A stretch of 64,000 nucleotides of DNA from Lutibacter agarilyticus. GTDB lineage: Bacteria > Bacteroidota > Bacteroidia > Flavobacteriales > Flavobacteriaceae. The notes under the pieces are model-generated. The model had not been told where the DNA came from and did no database searches. It saw only the letters and a list, made by a program, of their open reading frames with translations. The stretch covers positions 161,925-225,924 of the forward strand of contig NZ_FZNT01000009.1 in assembly GCF_900188235.1 (NCBI RefSeq). Direction: 5' to 3'. Made by a program: the position numbers and the translations under genes. Positions 47,807-58,298 of the stretch are shown here, piece by piece (position 1 is the first letter of the stretch; the number at the start of each line of letters is the position of its first letter).

Positions 47807-50800
47807 ATGAAACAGACCATTTACAGCCTAATATTACTATTTTTTTGTTTTAGCATACAGGCTCAAAATTTAGGTGAAATAAATCTTGAAGATAATTTTC
47901 AAAATCCACCCAACGAAGCAAAAGCAAGAACTTGGTGGCATTGGATTAGTGGAAACGTTTCTAAATCTGGAATTACAAAAGATTTAGAAGCAATGAAACA
48001 AGTGGGCATTCAAGAAGCACAATTGTTTAATGTACACCTAGGTTTTCCCGAAGGTCCCGTAAAATATATGTCTGAAGAATGGTTAGAGCTATTTCATTAT
48101 TCAGCAAAAGAAGCACAGCGTTTAGGCTTAGAATTAACGTTTCATAACAGTGCCGGTTGGTCTTCTTCTGGAGGTCCTTGGGTAACGCCAGAAAATGCCA
48201 TGCAAACCGTAGTTTTTAGTGAACTTACTGTTGAAGGTGGAAACCAATTTCATAGCCAATTACCAAAACCTAAAACAAAATTTGATTTTTATAAAGATAT
48301 AGCCATTGTAGCATTTCCAAAACCAAAAGATTCTTTAAAAATTGATGGTTTAGATTATAAGATTTTATCAAATAGAATTAGAAATCACTTATTGCCAGAT
48401 ACCAAAGAAATTTCAGAAGCTGCCATTGTAAAAAAAGAAAGCATTATTAATATCACTTCTAAGTTCTCTAGTGAAGGTGTTTTAGAATGGAATGTACCAG
48501 AAGGTGAATGGATTATTTTACGAATTGGTCATACTGCAAACGGCGCAAAAAATAGACCTGCACCAGCGGGTGGTCAAGGTTTAGAGGTCGATAAAATGTC
48601 TAAAACCGCTTTGGATAAATATTGGAATGCTGGAATTCAACCAATTCTAAATAAATTAGGCGATTTAGTAGGAACTACGGTTAATAATTGTTTAATTGAT
48701 AGTTATGAAGTTGGTTCACAAAACTGGACTACTGGTTTTGAAGATGAATTTGAAAAATTAAGAGGCTATAGTTTACTGTCTTATTTGCCAACCTTAGCAG
48801 GGTATTATGTAGATAGTGGTGAAATTACTGAGCGTTTTCAATGGGATTTTAGAAGAACTATTGGCGATTTAATTGCTGAGAATTATTATGGTCATTTTTC
48901 AGAATTATGTCATAAAAACAATTTAAAATTTTCTGTAGAACCTTATTGGGGACCTTTTGATAATATGCAAGTGGGTGACAAAGGAGATATTGTAATGTGT
49001 GAGTTTTGGAGTGGAGGCTATCCGTTTTTCGATTCTTCAAAATTTGTGTCATCCATTGCGCATTTAAATGGAAGTTCCATTGTGGGTGCAGAGTCTTTTA
49101 CCGGAATTGGTGGTTGGGACAAACATCCTGCAACTATAAAATCTATTGGCGATAAAGCTTGGGCTGAAGGTATTACACGTTTTATTTTTCATACCTATGT
49201 ACATCAACCTTGGGATGTTGGCCCAGGAATGGCGCTAAGTTACCACGGTTTTGATTTTAATCGTTTAAATACCTGGTGGACACAAAGTAAATCGTATTTA
49301 GATTATATAGCCAAATCACAATACTTATTACAACAAGGAAATAATGTGGCAGATGTGTTATTTTTCACGGGAGATTCTTCTCCAAATACCGCATTTTTAT
49401 TACCAGAACTTAAAAAATCTGGGTACGATTACGATTTAATTGGTGCTAATAAATTGGCTGAATTAAGTGTGAAGGATGGAAAAATAGTGACAAAATTTGG
49501 GGTTGCTTATGAAGTGTTATTACTGCCAAAAAGCGATTGGATAACCGAAAAAACCTTAAAAATAATAGCGTCTTTGGTTCATAAAGGAGCAAAAGTAATT
49601 GGTGCAAAACCAACACAATCTCCAAGTTTAACCAATTACCCACAAAACGATGCTTATATTAAAACCACAGCCCAAGCGCTTTGGGATAGTAATTTGATTC
49701 AAAATATTTCCGTAGAAGAATTTCTAAATAATAACAAGATTTCTCCAGATTTTTCTATTGAAGAAGGAAATGCAACGGACATCAGTTTTATCCATAGAAA
49801 AACAGCAAATGCAGCTATTTATTTTATTGCCAATGCAAAAAAAGAAAGCACAACCTTTACAGCTCGTTTTAGAATATTGAACAAGCAACCTGAATTGTGG
49901 AATTCGGAAACTGGAGAAATTAAAGAATTAGCGGTTTGGGAAACAAATGCCGACGGCACAACTAGCATTCCGTTAACTTTAGATAGTAAAGCTTCTGTTT
50001 TTGTGGTTTTTAGAGAGAATTCAGCAAGTGAAAGTCATATTGTAAAAGCGAATATGAGCTTAGAAAAACCCAAAGCAGTTGCCTTATCCAATTTAAAAAT
50101 AATAAAAGCTGAATATGGAAATTTCTTGCAAGAAGGTTTAATAGATATAACAGATAAAGTAGTTAAAGAAGTACATAATGGAAAGTTAAATTTTCAAATG
50201 TCTAGAGGTTTTTGCGACTGTGACCCAGCAATGGGCTATGTAAAAGAATTCCGATTAGCATATCAAATTGGTGATGAAATCAAATACATTCACGCAGAAG
50301 AAAGAGAGTTTGTTACGATTGATGCAGGGGATAAAGAACTCAAGATAATTTCGGCAATATTTGGTAAATTTAAACCTGAAACCAAAGGTGTGCCTAAAAA
50401 CTTTGAAGCTTTTGATGTTACTGAAAAGATTAAAAAACAGGTGGTTTCTGAAATTTATAATATCAAAATTTCAGATGATTTAGTTGAAGGAAAAACACTA
50501 AAAAACAACAATAACTTCCTTAAAATAACTTTTGAAACAGACGGAAACACAAGAACTTCAATTATTTCTGAAGGAGAATTTTTAAATCTTAACAAATCTA
50601 TTTCTTCCTCAGAAATTTATATAGAAAAAGGAAATGCAATATGGAAAACGCCTTTTTCAGGTAATTTGTCTTACAAAACAAATTTAGGCACCTCAAAAAG
50701 TGTAAAAGTAAAAGTTCCAAAACCAATAGTGCTTTCTGAAAACTGGGAAGTGACTTTTCCTTTACAAAATGGAACTTCAAAAAAGAAAACATACAAAGCA

Positions 50801-51289
50801 TTAACTTCTTGGTCTGAAGCTTCAGAAGAAGAAATTCAACATTTTTCAGGAACGGCTATTTATGAGAAAAATTTCAAATTATCTAAAAAACAGGTATCTA
50901 AAGAAAATGCGTTAGAATTAGATTTAGGAAGTGTAGGTATTATGGCTGAAGTGATTATAAATAACCAAAAAGTAGCCACACTTTGGAAAGCACCTTTTAG
51001 AGTTGATATTACTGATTATGTAAAAAAAGGGGTAAATAATATAAAAATTAAGATTACCAATTTGTGGGTAAACCGATTGATTGGTGATGAGAACTTTTTG
51101 TTAGATTTTGAACGTAAAGGAAATAAAATGAAAAGTTTACCAAATTGGTTGCTAAATAACACAAAACGTCCTTCAAAAAGAACAACTTTTCCATCTTGGA
51201 AACATTGGGGGAAAAATGATGAGTTGTTAATGTCAGGACTTTTAGGACCTGTGAAAATTAATGTGCAAGTTGTAAAAAAGTTAAAATAG
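47807..51289 (+). CDS. GH106 alpha-L-rhamnosidase
   Basis: This is a 1160-residue secreted protein with a signal peptide ending near IQAQ. The N-terminal signature ARTWWHWISGNVSKSGITKD, LEAMKQVGIQEAQLF, then FHNSAGWSSSGGPWVTPENA is diagnostic of GH106 (the family's WWHWMNGNVTxxGIxxDLEAM motif). The barrel includes VEPYWGPFDN, GAESFTGIGGWDKHP and FHTYVHQPWDVGPGM. A C-terminal galactose-binding-like sandwich (ALELDLGSVGIMAEVIINNQ, ITNLWVNRLIGDENF) closes the protein. GH106 enzymes are calcium-dependent inverting alpha-L-rhamnosidases. It follows the GH2 gene by 10 bases. It adds a linkage specificity different from the three GH78 enzymes. Confidence 0.93.
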   Translation: MKQTIYSLILLFFCFSIQAQNLGEINLEDNFQNPPNEAKARTWWHWISGNVSKSGITKDLEAMKQVGIQEAQLFNVHLGFPEGPVKYMSEEWLELFHYSAKEAQRLGLELTFHNSAGWSSSGGPWVTPENAMQTVVFSELTVEGGNQFHSQLPKPKTKFDFYKDIAIVAFPKPKDSLKIDGLDYKILSNRIRNHLLPDTKEISEAAIVKKESIINITSKFSSEGVLEWNVPEGEWIILRIGHTANGAKNRPAPAGGQGLEVDKMSKTALDKYWNAGIQPILNKLGDLVGTTVNNCLIDSYEVGSQNWTTGFEDEFEKLRGYSLLSYLPTLAGYYVDSGEITERFQWDFRRTIGDLIAENYYGHFSELCHKNNLKFSVEPYWGPFDNMQVGDKGDIVMCEFWSGGYPFFDSSKFVSSIAHLNGSSIVGAESFTGIGGWDKHPATIKSIGDKAWAEGITRFIFHTYVHQPWDVGPGMALSYHGFDFNRLNTWWTQSKSYLDYIAKSQYLLQQGNNVADVLFFTGDSSPNTAFLLPELKKSGYDYDLIGANKLAELSVKDGKIVTKFGVAYEVLLLPKSDWITEKTLKIIASLVHKGAKVIGAKPTQSPSLTNYPQNDAYIKTTAQALWDSNLIQNISVEEFLNNNKISPDFSIEEGNATDISFIHRKTANAAIYFIANAKKESTTFTARFRILNKQPELWNSETGEIKELAVWETNADGTTSIPLTLDSKASVFVVFRENSASESHIVKANMSLEKPKAVALSNLKIIKAEYGNFLQEGLIDITDKVVKEVHNGKLNFQMSRGFCDCDPAMGYVKEFRLAYQIGDEIKYIHAEEREFVTIDAGDKELKIISAIFGKFKPETKGVPKNFEAFDVTEKIKKQVVSEIYNIKISDDLVEGKTLKNNNNFLKITFETDGNTRTSIISEGEFLNLNKSISSSEIYIEKGNAIWKTPFSGNLSYKTNLGTSKSVKVKVPKPIVLSENWEVTFPLQNGTSKKKTYKALTSWSEASEEEIQHFSGTAIYEKNFKLSKKQVSKENALELDLGSVGIMAEVIINNQKVATLWKAPFRVDITDYVKKGVNNIKIKITNLWVNRLIGDENFLLDFERKGNKMKSLPNWLLNNTKRPSKRTTFPSWKHWGKNDELLMSGLLGPVKINVQVVKKLK

Positions 51290-51318
51290 AAGAATTAAAC
51301 CATATACCATAAAATACA

Positions 51319-52842
51319 ATGAAGAATTTAAGTTATGTAGTTCTAATTGCCTTGATAGTATCAGCATGTGGAAATAATGAAAAATCTAAGATTGCAACCT
51401 CGCAACCAGAAAAACCAAATGTATTGTTTATTGCGGTTGATGATTTAAACAATTGGATAACACCTATTGATAATTATTCCAATGCAAAAACACCTAATTT
51501 TGATAGGCTAGCACAAATGGGTGTTACTTTTACAAATGCTCATTGTCAAGCACCATTATGTGGGCCTTCAAGAGCTTCATTAATGACAGGTTTACGTCCG
51601 TCAACAACAGGTATTTATGGAATGACACCTGATAATAAAATCCGAAGAGAAGAAAATTCAGCAACAAAAGACATTACTTTTTTGCCAGAGTATTTTGAAA
51701 ATAATGGTTATCATACCATGGGTATTGGTAAATTATTTCATATTCATGCACCAGATAGTCTTTTTAATGAATCTGGCGGACGAGTGAAAGGGTTTGGACC
51801 TTATCCTAAAAAACGTTTTGTTTGGGATGGCTTTGGTAAAGGAATAAAAGGTACACACGGAAGAACAAGTACAGACTGGGGTGCATTTCCAGAGAATGAT
51901 ACATTAATGCCAGACCATCAATCGGTTGATTGGGTAGTAGAGCGATTGCATAGAAAATATGACAAGCCATTTTTTATGGGCTTAGGGTTTTTACGTGTAC
52001 ACGTTCCGTTGTATGTGCCACAAAAATGGTTTGATATGCATCCGTTAGAAAGTATAAAAACACCGCCCTATTTATCAGATGATTTAAATGATATTCCTCC
52101 TGTTGGAATGAAAATTAATGATTTACCTATGATGCCTTCAACAGAGTGGGCTATAGAAAGTGGAGAATGGAAGAAAATTATTCAGGCTTATTTGGCTTGT
52201 ATGAGTTATGTAGATTATGAATTAGGTAGAGTTTTAGATGCGTTAGAAAGTAGTGATTATGCAGATAATACCATTATTGTTTTATGGTCTGATCACGGAT
52301 ATCGCTTAGGAGAAAAAGGAACGTTTGCAAAACACGCCTTATGGGAAACTGCAACCAAAGTACCTTTACTATTTGCTGGGCCAAATGTACCTAAAGGAAA
52401 AAAGATTGATGCACCGGTTGAAATGCTTTCAATTTATCCAACGCTTCTAGAATTGAGCGGTTTACCTGCATACAATAGAAATGAAGGTATAAGTTTAGCG
52501 CCAATGATGAACGATAAAAATAAAGAAGAAGGAGCGTTTGCTATTTCTACCTTCGGAATGAATAACCATACTGTAAAAATGGATGGTTATCGTTATATTC
52601 AATACGAAGATGGAACACAAGAATTTTACGATCATAGTACAGATCCAAACGAATGGACTAACGAGGCTGCCAATCCAACATATAAAGAAAAAATTGAAGA
52701 GATGAAAAGGCAGTTACCAATCGTAAATGCTAACTGGGATCCACAATCATCTTATACTTTTCAACCGTATTTTGTAGAGCAAAAAGCAAGAACTAGTGAC
52801 GGAAAAGTAGTTCCTGTTAAAGTAATAGGAGCAGATCATTAA
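51319..52842 (+). CDS. S1-family sulfatase lipoprotein (iduronate-2-sulfatase-like)
   Basis: This is a 507-residue sulfatase with lipobox cysteine C17 (VSACGNNEK). It has FIAVDDLNNWITPI at the metal site, [20 protein letters not shown] (formylglycine C81, R85) and SDHGYRLGEKGTFAKHALWE, as in S1_7-type iduronate-2-sulfatase-like enzymes. It differs from the other S1_7-like genes here in the DDLNNW segment and the long GRVKGFGPYPKKRFVWDGFG loop, so it probably recognises another sulfated residue or position. It sits between GH106 and the second PL40-like gene. Confidence 0.9.
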   Translation: MKNLSYVVLIALIVSACGNNEKSKIATSQPEKPNVLFIAVDDLNNWITPIDNYSNAKTPNFDRLAQMGVTFTNAHCQAPLCGPSRASLMTGLRPSTTGIYGMTPDNKIRREENSATKDITFLPEYFENNGYHTMGIGKLFHIHAPDSLFNESGGRVKGFGPYPKKRFVWDGFGKGIKGTHGRTSTDWGAFPENDTLMPDHQSVDWVVERLHRKYDKPFFMGLGFLRVHVPLYVPQKWFDMHPLESIKTPPYLSDDLNDIPPVGMKINDLPMMPSTEWAIESGEWKKIIQAYLACMSYVDYELGRVLDALESSDYADNTIIVLWSDHGYRLGEKGTFAKHALWETATKVPLLFAGPNVPKGKKIDAPVEMLSIYPTLLELSGLPAYNRNEGISLAPMMNDKNKEEGAFAISTFGMNNHTVKMDGYRYIQYEDGTQEFYDHSTDPNEWTNEAANPTYKEKIEEMKRQLPIVNANWDPQSSYTFQPYFVEQKARTSDGKVVPVKVIGADH

Positions 52843-52863
52843 ATTATAACCATTTAAAATAGC

Positions 52864-55329
52864 ATGTTTAAAAAAAGCATAATTTTAAAAATTTTAATCA
52901 TAGTTCAAATTGTATTGTTTCAATCTGTACAAGCGCAGTCGTTAAAACATCCTGTAATTTGGGTAACTGAAGATGAAAGAGAAGCCATTTTAGATAAAAT
53001 TGAAAACTACGATTGGGCAAAAAGTGTTGTGAATCAGTTGCACGAGCGTGTTGACCCTGCACTAAAAATACATGAAACAAATCCGAATGCTATTTTAAAT
53101 ACAATACCTGATTTTGCCAAGCACGATCGTGAAAATTCTGAACAAAAAGCAAGCCCTTTAGCAGCAAAGCACAATAAAGTGTTAGCACTTGCTTCAGAAG
53201 CAGGAATGTTATATTATTTAACTCAGCAAGAAAAATATGCCCAGTTTGCTGCTGATATTTTAGGGTATTATGTGGATGTAATTGCTCCTAAAACTCCACA
53301 AACTACAACAATTTGTGGTTATGAATTTTTTGACCCTAGAACTACTTATGGACCATTTGCATTGACCTATGATTTTATTTACAATTATGTAAAGCAACCA
53401 AATGCAACGGTATATAACAAAGAAAAAGGTGTTAGAATTCCATTCAACAATGCAAAAGCACAAAAGGCAATTGCCAATATTGTTGGTAATGTTTTACAAG
53501 AATATGGAAAACCAGATAAGCATGGTAAAACCATATCTAATCATCCTATTTTAACAGCATCTGGAGCATTATTTAGTATACTATGTGTTGATGATGATTT
53601 TGAACGTAATCGTTTGTTTCATGTTTTTTGGGAAGAAGGAACTGCACATCAAAATTCATTCAAAAACACCATACTTCCTATGTTTGGTGAACAAGGAATT
53701 TGGCCTGAATCTTTGAGTTATAGTTTTATGTCTATTATAACATTGACCTTAAATATTGTAGATCGTGTGTATCCAGAAATGAATGTAACTAAAGATTATC
53801 AACATATTTTTAATGGAAATTTTTTATTTGATTATTTGAGATATCCAAATAGAAAGTTTGTGCGTTATGGAGATTCTAAACGAAATAACGACAGTACTGA
53901 AGATCTTTACAGGTATACTTTAAGTATTGCTGAAAGAAGGGATTATACAGATTTGAAGCAAAAATCACAAATTGCATTAAGACAGGCTTATGATACCAAA
54001 GGTGGTTATCAACCAGAACTTGATGATAATATTTTTAATAATTTTCAACCACTAGACTTATTTTGGGGACAACCTGTTCCTGAAAAAATTGAAGGAGGTA
54101 TTAATTTTAACAAACCTACTGTTATTATAAAACATGCAGGTGTTGCTTTGCAACGTAATTTTGTTGAAAAAGACAACGAAATTTATGGGCTTTGTGGAAT
54201 TATAGGAGGTGCTCACTATGTGCATTCACATGTTACAGGTATTGCTATGGAGTTATATGGAGCAGGTTATGTGATGGGTCCAAATGCGGGGCTTCCGGCT
54301 ACTGTTGCTGAAAGAAAAATTCCGCTTCACGAAAATTATTTTAGATTGTATGCAGGGAATAATACCGTAGTTGTTAACGGTACATCGCATGGCTTAGATG
54401 AAGGTTCTTGGAAAGGAGGCGCGTATGTATGGCAAAATACAACGGTAAATATCGCTTCAGAACCTAAACATTTGGAAGATCCTATAAGTGAGAATTTTAG
54501 TTTTGCTACCCAATTTTTAAAAGATGAAGTAAATAATTGCGATCAGGAACGTACCTTAAGCACTATTAGAACCAGTGATAAAACAGCCTATTATTTTGAT
54601 ATGTTTCGTTCAAAATCTTTAGATGAAAATAAGTTTCACGATTATATTTACCACAATATTGGTGATGAAACAATCATAAAAAATGAAAAAGGACAGGTTT
54701 TAAGTCTTACTGAAACCAATAGTTATAAAACAGATATAGGAGATTTAGTGCAATCTCCAGGTTGGCGTTATTTTGAAAACACACAGGTTACCAAACCTAC
54801 AAAAGAAGCTGTTAAGGTTACTTTTAAAATAGCATACAATGATAAATATATGCACATGTTTGTTCCAAAAGGTGTTGAAAGAGCATATACAAAAGCACTA
54901 ACACCGCCAACAAGAGAAGCTGAAAATGGATATGTTACAAAGAAAACCCAGCTACTTGCTATCAGGCAAAATGGGGAAGCTTGGGATACACCTTTTGTAA
55001 CTGTATTTGAGCCTTCAACAAAAAGCGAATCCAGTGTTCAGAGTATAGAACCTTTAATGGATGGCGCAAAAATTGTAGGTGCTAAAGTAGTTTCTAAAGT
55101 AGAAGCATTGACAATTACAGATTATATTATTTCACAAGATAAGTCGAATGCAGTTTATATAAATAAAGCCTTGAAATTAAATTTTGAAGGACGATTTGCT
55201 ATTGTTCGTGTTGAAGAATCAAAAGGCAAGAAAACAACGAGTTTATATATAGGTGAAGGAAAAAAAATAAATTTTGAAGACCATAGTTTAGAAAGTGATT
55301 CTCAAAATAAAGCATTTAAATCATTTTAA
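52864..55329 (+). CDS. PL40-like heparinase II/III-fold lyase, short form
   Basis: This 821-residue paralogue of the gene at 41065 aligns across the whole lyase part (HPVIWVTEDE, NYDWAKSVV, FVRYGDSKRNNDSTEDLYRY, KHAGVALQRNFVEKDN, YGLCGIIGGAHYVHSHVTG with H451, Y452, H454 and H456, AGNNTVVVNGTSHG). It ends after the beta-sandwich (LYIGEGKKINFEDHSLESDS), without the Ig, CBM6 or T9SS modules. It has a standard signal peptide (QSVQAQS) and no lipobox, so it should be periplasmic and act on imported oligosaccharides. Confidence 0.87.
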   Translation: MFKKSIILKILIIVQIVLFQSVQAQSLKHPVIWVTEDEREAILDKIENYDWAKSVVNQLHERVDPALKIHETNPNAILNTIPDFAKHDRENSEQKASPLAAKHNKVLALASEAGMLYYLTQQEKYAQFAADILGYYVDVIAPKTPQTTTICGYEFFDPRTTYGPFALTYDFIYNYVKQPNATVYNKEKGVRIPFNNAKAQKAIANIVGNVLQEYGKPDKHGKTISNHPILTASGALFSILCVDDDFERNRLFHVFWEEGTAHQNSFKNTILPMFGEQGIWPESLSYSFMSIITLTLNIVDRVYPEMNVTKDYQHIFNGNFLFDYLRYPNRKFVRYGDSKRNNDSTEDLYRYTLSIAERRDYTDLKQKSQIALRQAYDTKGGYQPELDDNIFNNFQPLDLFWGQPVPEKIEGGINFNKPTVIIKHAGVALQRNFVEKDNEIYGLCGIIGGAHYVHSHVTGIAMELYGAGYVMGPNAGLPATVAERKIPLHENYFRLYAGNNTVVVNGTSHGLDEGSWKGGAYVWQNTTVNIASEPKHLEDPISENFSFATQFLKDEVNNCDQERTLSTIRTSDKTAYYFDMFRSKSLDENKFHDYIYHNIGDETIIKNEKGQVLSLTETNSYKTDIGDLVQSPGWRYFENTQVTKPTKEAVKVTFKIAYNDKYMHMFVPKGVERAYTKALTPPTREAENGYVTKKTQLLAIRQNGEAWDTPFVTVFEPSTKSESSVQSIEPLMDGAKIVGAKVVSKVEALTITDYIISQDKSNAVYINKALKLNFEGRFAIVRVEESKGKKTTSLYIGEGKKINFEDHSLESDSQNKAFKSF

Positions 55330-55348
55330 TTAAAAAAATAAACTGAAA

Positions 55349-56791
55349 ATGATGAATTATAAACCTATTACAATTTTGGTTATCGTATTGTTAGCGATTA
55401 CTAATTTGGGGCAATTGAAAGCTCAAAATAGTGAGCTTAGTATGTCATTCAATCAGTTTTCCTTTGATTTATACCAAGAAATAAAACTTGAAAAAGGAAA
55501 TGTTTTTCTTTCGCCGTTGAGTACCTATTACGCGCTTTTATCGGCATACGAAGGTTCGGAAAATAAAACAAAAGCAGCGTTTGAAAAGGTGTTGTATTTA
55601 AAAGATTCAGCAAGCTCTAATTATGACAATTTGTATAAGCTGGAAAGTAATTCAGATAGCCTATTTGGTTTAAAAATTTCTAATGCCGTTTGGGTAGATA
55701 AAAGGTTTCAAGTAGAGGCGGCGTTTAAAAATGCTGTTTCAAGTAAATATTCTTCGGATTTTAAGCAAACCGAGTTTACAAATACAGAACAGGCTGTTTC
55801 AGATATCAACCATTGGGTGGCAGATAAAACAAATCAGCGTATAACAAACATGGTAAGTCCTTCAGATATAAATTCTGAGACAAAATTAATGATTTCGAAT
55901 GCTGTTTATTTTAAAGGTGAATGGCTTAATAAGTTTGAAAAACGTAGAACAACTGAATCAACCTTTTTCACAGATAATGAAAATCAATACAAAGTTGATT
56001 TTATGAATATCACCGAAAACCTTAATTATTTTGAAAATGAATCCTTTCAATTTATAACTAAGCCATACAAAGATTCCGATGTATCGTTTTGTATCATGCT
56101 ACCCAAAGAACTAGATGGACTTGAAACCATTGAAAACAATTTGAATGCCGATTTTTTCAATGAAATTTTAGAAAAAACAGCTACTAAAGAAGTGTGGCTC
56201 TCTATACCAAAAATAAAAATAGAGACGAGTTATAAACTAAAATCGGCCCTTACAAATATGGGTTTAAATACGGTATTTAATAATGAAGCCGATTTTTCGG
56301 GAATATTAAAAAATGAGTCATTAAGTATAGAGCAAGTAGCCCACAAAACCTATATTGATTTGAACGAAGATCAAACAGAGGCTACTGCAGCCACAACAAC
56401 TAATGTTTATATTACAGGTTTGCCTTCATATAAAACGTTCAAAGCCGATCATCCATTTGTGTTTTTTATTGTAGATAACAAAACCAAGGCGATGGTATTT
56501 ATGGGTAGGTATACAATGCCTCAAAATGGTAAAATAATTGATAAAGCAAATTTTGTAGATAATTTACTAAAAAGAAATAACAAAAAATTAGATTGGGGAG
56601 GGAATGATAAAATTTTGATTCTGATTGCTGAAGGAAAAAAATTGAATCGAGTTGATATCCAAGATGTGAATTTTAATGACATTGATCATTTGGAAGTTTA
56701 TAAAAAAGAGGATGTTAAAAAATACACAACCGAGGATTATTATGGTGTTGTTGTAATTACCTTAAAAAAAAACAAAAAAATCACTAAATAA
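55349..56791 (+). CDS. Inhibitory-type serpin with TonB-plug-like C-terminal extension
   Basis: This is a 480-residue secreted protein with a signal peptide ending near LKAQ. Residues about 30-391 form a complete serpin: [57 protein letters not shown] and [11 protein letters not shown]. The hinge [13 protein letters not shown] (339-351) has the small residues needed for loop insertion, so it should be inhibitory. The predicted P1 is near T356-L358. Residues about 420-478 do not belong to serpins: [31 protein letters not shown] and [14 protein letters not shown] parallel the plug segment of the SusC at 5076 (LILVDGVER, NDIERLSVLKDASATAVFG, NGVILITTKRG). It may protect secreted enzymes from proteases; the extension's role is unknown. 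Confidence 0.85.
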   Translation: MMNYKPITILVIVLLAITNLGQLKAQNSELSMSFNQFSFDLYQEIKLEKGNVFLSPLSTYYALLSAYEGSENKTKAAFEKVLYLKDSASSNYDNLYKLESNSDSLFGLKISNAVWVDKRFQVEAAFKNAVSSKYSSDFKQTEFTNTEQAVSDINHWVADKTNQRITNMVSPSDINSETKLMISNAVYFKGEWLNKFEKRRTTESTFFTDNENQYKVDFMNITENLNYFENESFQFITKPYKDSDVSFCIMLPKELDGLETIENNLNADFFNEILEKTATKEVWLSIPKIKIETSYKLKSALTNMGLNTVFNNEADFSGILKNESLSIEQVAHKTYIDLNEDQTEATAATTTNVYITGLPSYKTFKADHPFVFFIVDNKTKAMVFMGRYTMPQNGKIIDKANFVDNLLKRNNKKLDWGGNDKILILIAEGKKLNRVDIQDVNFNDIDHLEVYKKEDVKKYTTEDYYGVVVITLKKNKKITK

Positions 56792-56804
56792 TACACGAAA
56801 TCAA

Positions 56805-58217
56805 ATGAAGCAGCAATTTTTAAAAATGTTTGTTTTGAGTCTGGTTTTTACCGTTAGCGGAATTTGCCAAACAACAACGCAAAAGAATGTTAAAAGTCAG
56901 AATCCAAACATATTATTCATAGCAGTAGATGATTTACGTCCAGAACTCAATTTTTACGGAGCAAATCACATCAAATCTCCTAATTTAGATAAATTGGCTG
57001 GCGAGAGTCTAATTTTTGAGCGTGCCTATTGCAATGTGCCTGTTTGTGGTGCATCCAGAGCTAGTTTAATGACGGGGGCAAGACCAACTAGAAACCGATT
57101 TATTGATGCACATGTTAAAAAAGACGAAGATTATCCTGAAGCAATATCACTTCCTTTACTATTAAAACAAAATGGTTATCAAACTATTTCTAACGGAAAA
57201 ATATATCATTATGGAAATGATGATGCTAAGGCTTGGGATGAAATTTGGCAATCATCAAGACGTTGGCGTTATGCTTTTGAAGAAAACTTTGAGTTACGCC
57301 AAAAAACAGGGAGGGGGTTGCCTGTTGAAATAGCCGATGTTCACGACTCTATATATATGGATGGTAAGTTAGCTTTAAAAGTGATTACAGATTTACAAAA
57401 GTTAAAGCAATCTAATCAGCCTTTCTTTTTAACTATGGGGGTCGCAAAACCTCACTTGCCATTTAATGCACCAAAAAAGTACTGGGATTTGTATGATAGA
57501 AATGAAATTGAACTTCCAGAGAGTTATGTGCAGCCTGAAACGACACCAAAACAGGCTTTTCATAATTTTGGAGAATTAAGACAATATGAAAAAATTCCAA
57601 AAAAAGGTGATTTACCAGAAGAGTTGGCTAAAGAATTGATACACGGTTATTATGCCTGTGTTAGTTATATTGATGCGCAAATAGGTTTGGTGTTGGACGA
57701 GCTGAAGCGGTTAAATTTAGATGAAAACACCATTGTAATTTTATGGGGCGATCACGGTTGGAATTTAGGAGATCACAAATTGTGGTGCAAACATATTAAT
57801 TTTGAAACTGCTCTTAGAACACCATTAATAATTAAAGTTCCTGGAAAAACAACTGGTCAAAAAACCGATGCTATTACTGAATATATTGATATTTATCCAA
57901 CATTGGCAGAATTAGCAGGTTTAAAATCGCCTAATTCTGTTGAAGGAAAAAGTTTTGTACCTATAATTAACGGACAAAAATCTGATAAAAATTGGGCGGT
58001 AAGCAAATTTAAAGATGGTGTTACGCTAATTAAAGATCAGTTATTTTATACAGAATGGACAGATGATGCAGGTGTTGCTTATGCACGTATGTTGTTTGAT
58101 CATAAAACAGATCCTTTAGAGATAGATAATTTAGCTGAAAAACCTTCATACAAAAATACAGTAGAAGCACTTTCAAAAGAACTTCGTGAAAAATGGGGCG
58201 AAGATTTTTTGAAATAA
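56805..58217 (+). CDS. S1-family sulfatase (iduronate-2-sulfatase-like)
   Basis: This 470-residue exported sulfatase has a signal peptide ending near [38 protein letters not shown] (formylglycine C81, R85), [18 protein letters not shown] and [20 protein letters not shown] are the S1_7-like set. The active-site CGASRAS and RF(I)D features are shared with the sulfatase at 61442, suggesting a recent common origin. It starts 13 bases after the serpin stop. Confidence 0.9.
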   Translation: MKQQFLKMFVLSLVFTVSGICQTTTQKNVKSQNPNILFIAVDDLRPELNFYGANHIKSPNLDKLAGESLIFERAYCNVPVCGASRASLMTGARPTRNRFIDAHVKKDEDYPEAISLPLLLKQNGYQTISNGKIYHYGNDDAKAWDEIWQSSRRWRYAFEENFELRQKTGRGLPVEIADVHDSIYMDGKLALKVITDLQKLKQSNQPFFLTMGVAKPHLPFNAPKKYWDLYDRNEIELPESYVQPETTPKQAFHNFGELRQYEKIPKKGDLPEELAKELIHGYYACVSYIDAQIGLVLDELKRLNLDENTIVILWGDHGWNLGDHKLWCKHINFETALRTPLIIKVPGKTTGQKTDAITEYIDIYPTLAELAGLKSPNSVEGKSFVPIINGQKSDKNWAVSKFKDGVTLIKDQLFYTEWTDDAGVAYARMLFDHKTDPLEIDNLAEKPSYKNTVEALSKELREKWGEDFLK

Positions 58218-58298
58218 TTTGAATCTAACTTAGATATTGTTTTTGTTTTAGGTGCTGATAATTAATTGTTTGTATAAAAAAATAATAGTTTAATAATA

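Noticed and set aside
54685..54700. AGGACAGG-like match to the promoter box inside the second PL40-like gene
   Set aside because: It is internal to coding sequence, lacks the AGTAC start and has no -7-like box at the right distance followed by a gene start.
55349..56791. Serpin tail as a T9SS sorting domain
   Set aside because: It lacks the YPNP start and the GxYxxxV/KLIV pattern seen in the gene at 41065; the NDIDHLEV and GVVVITLKK segments fit a plug-like fold better.
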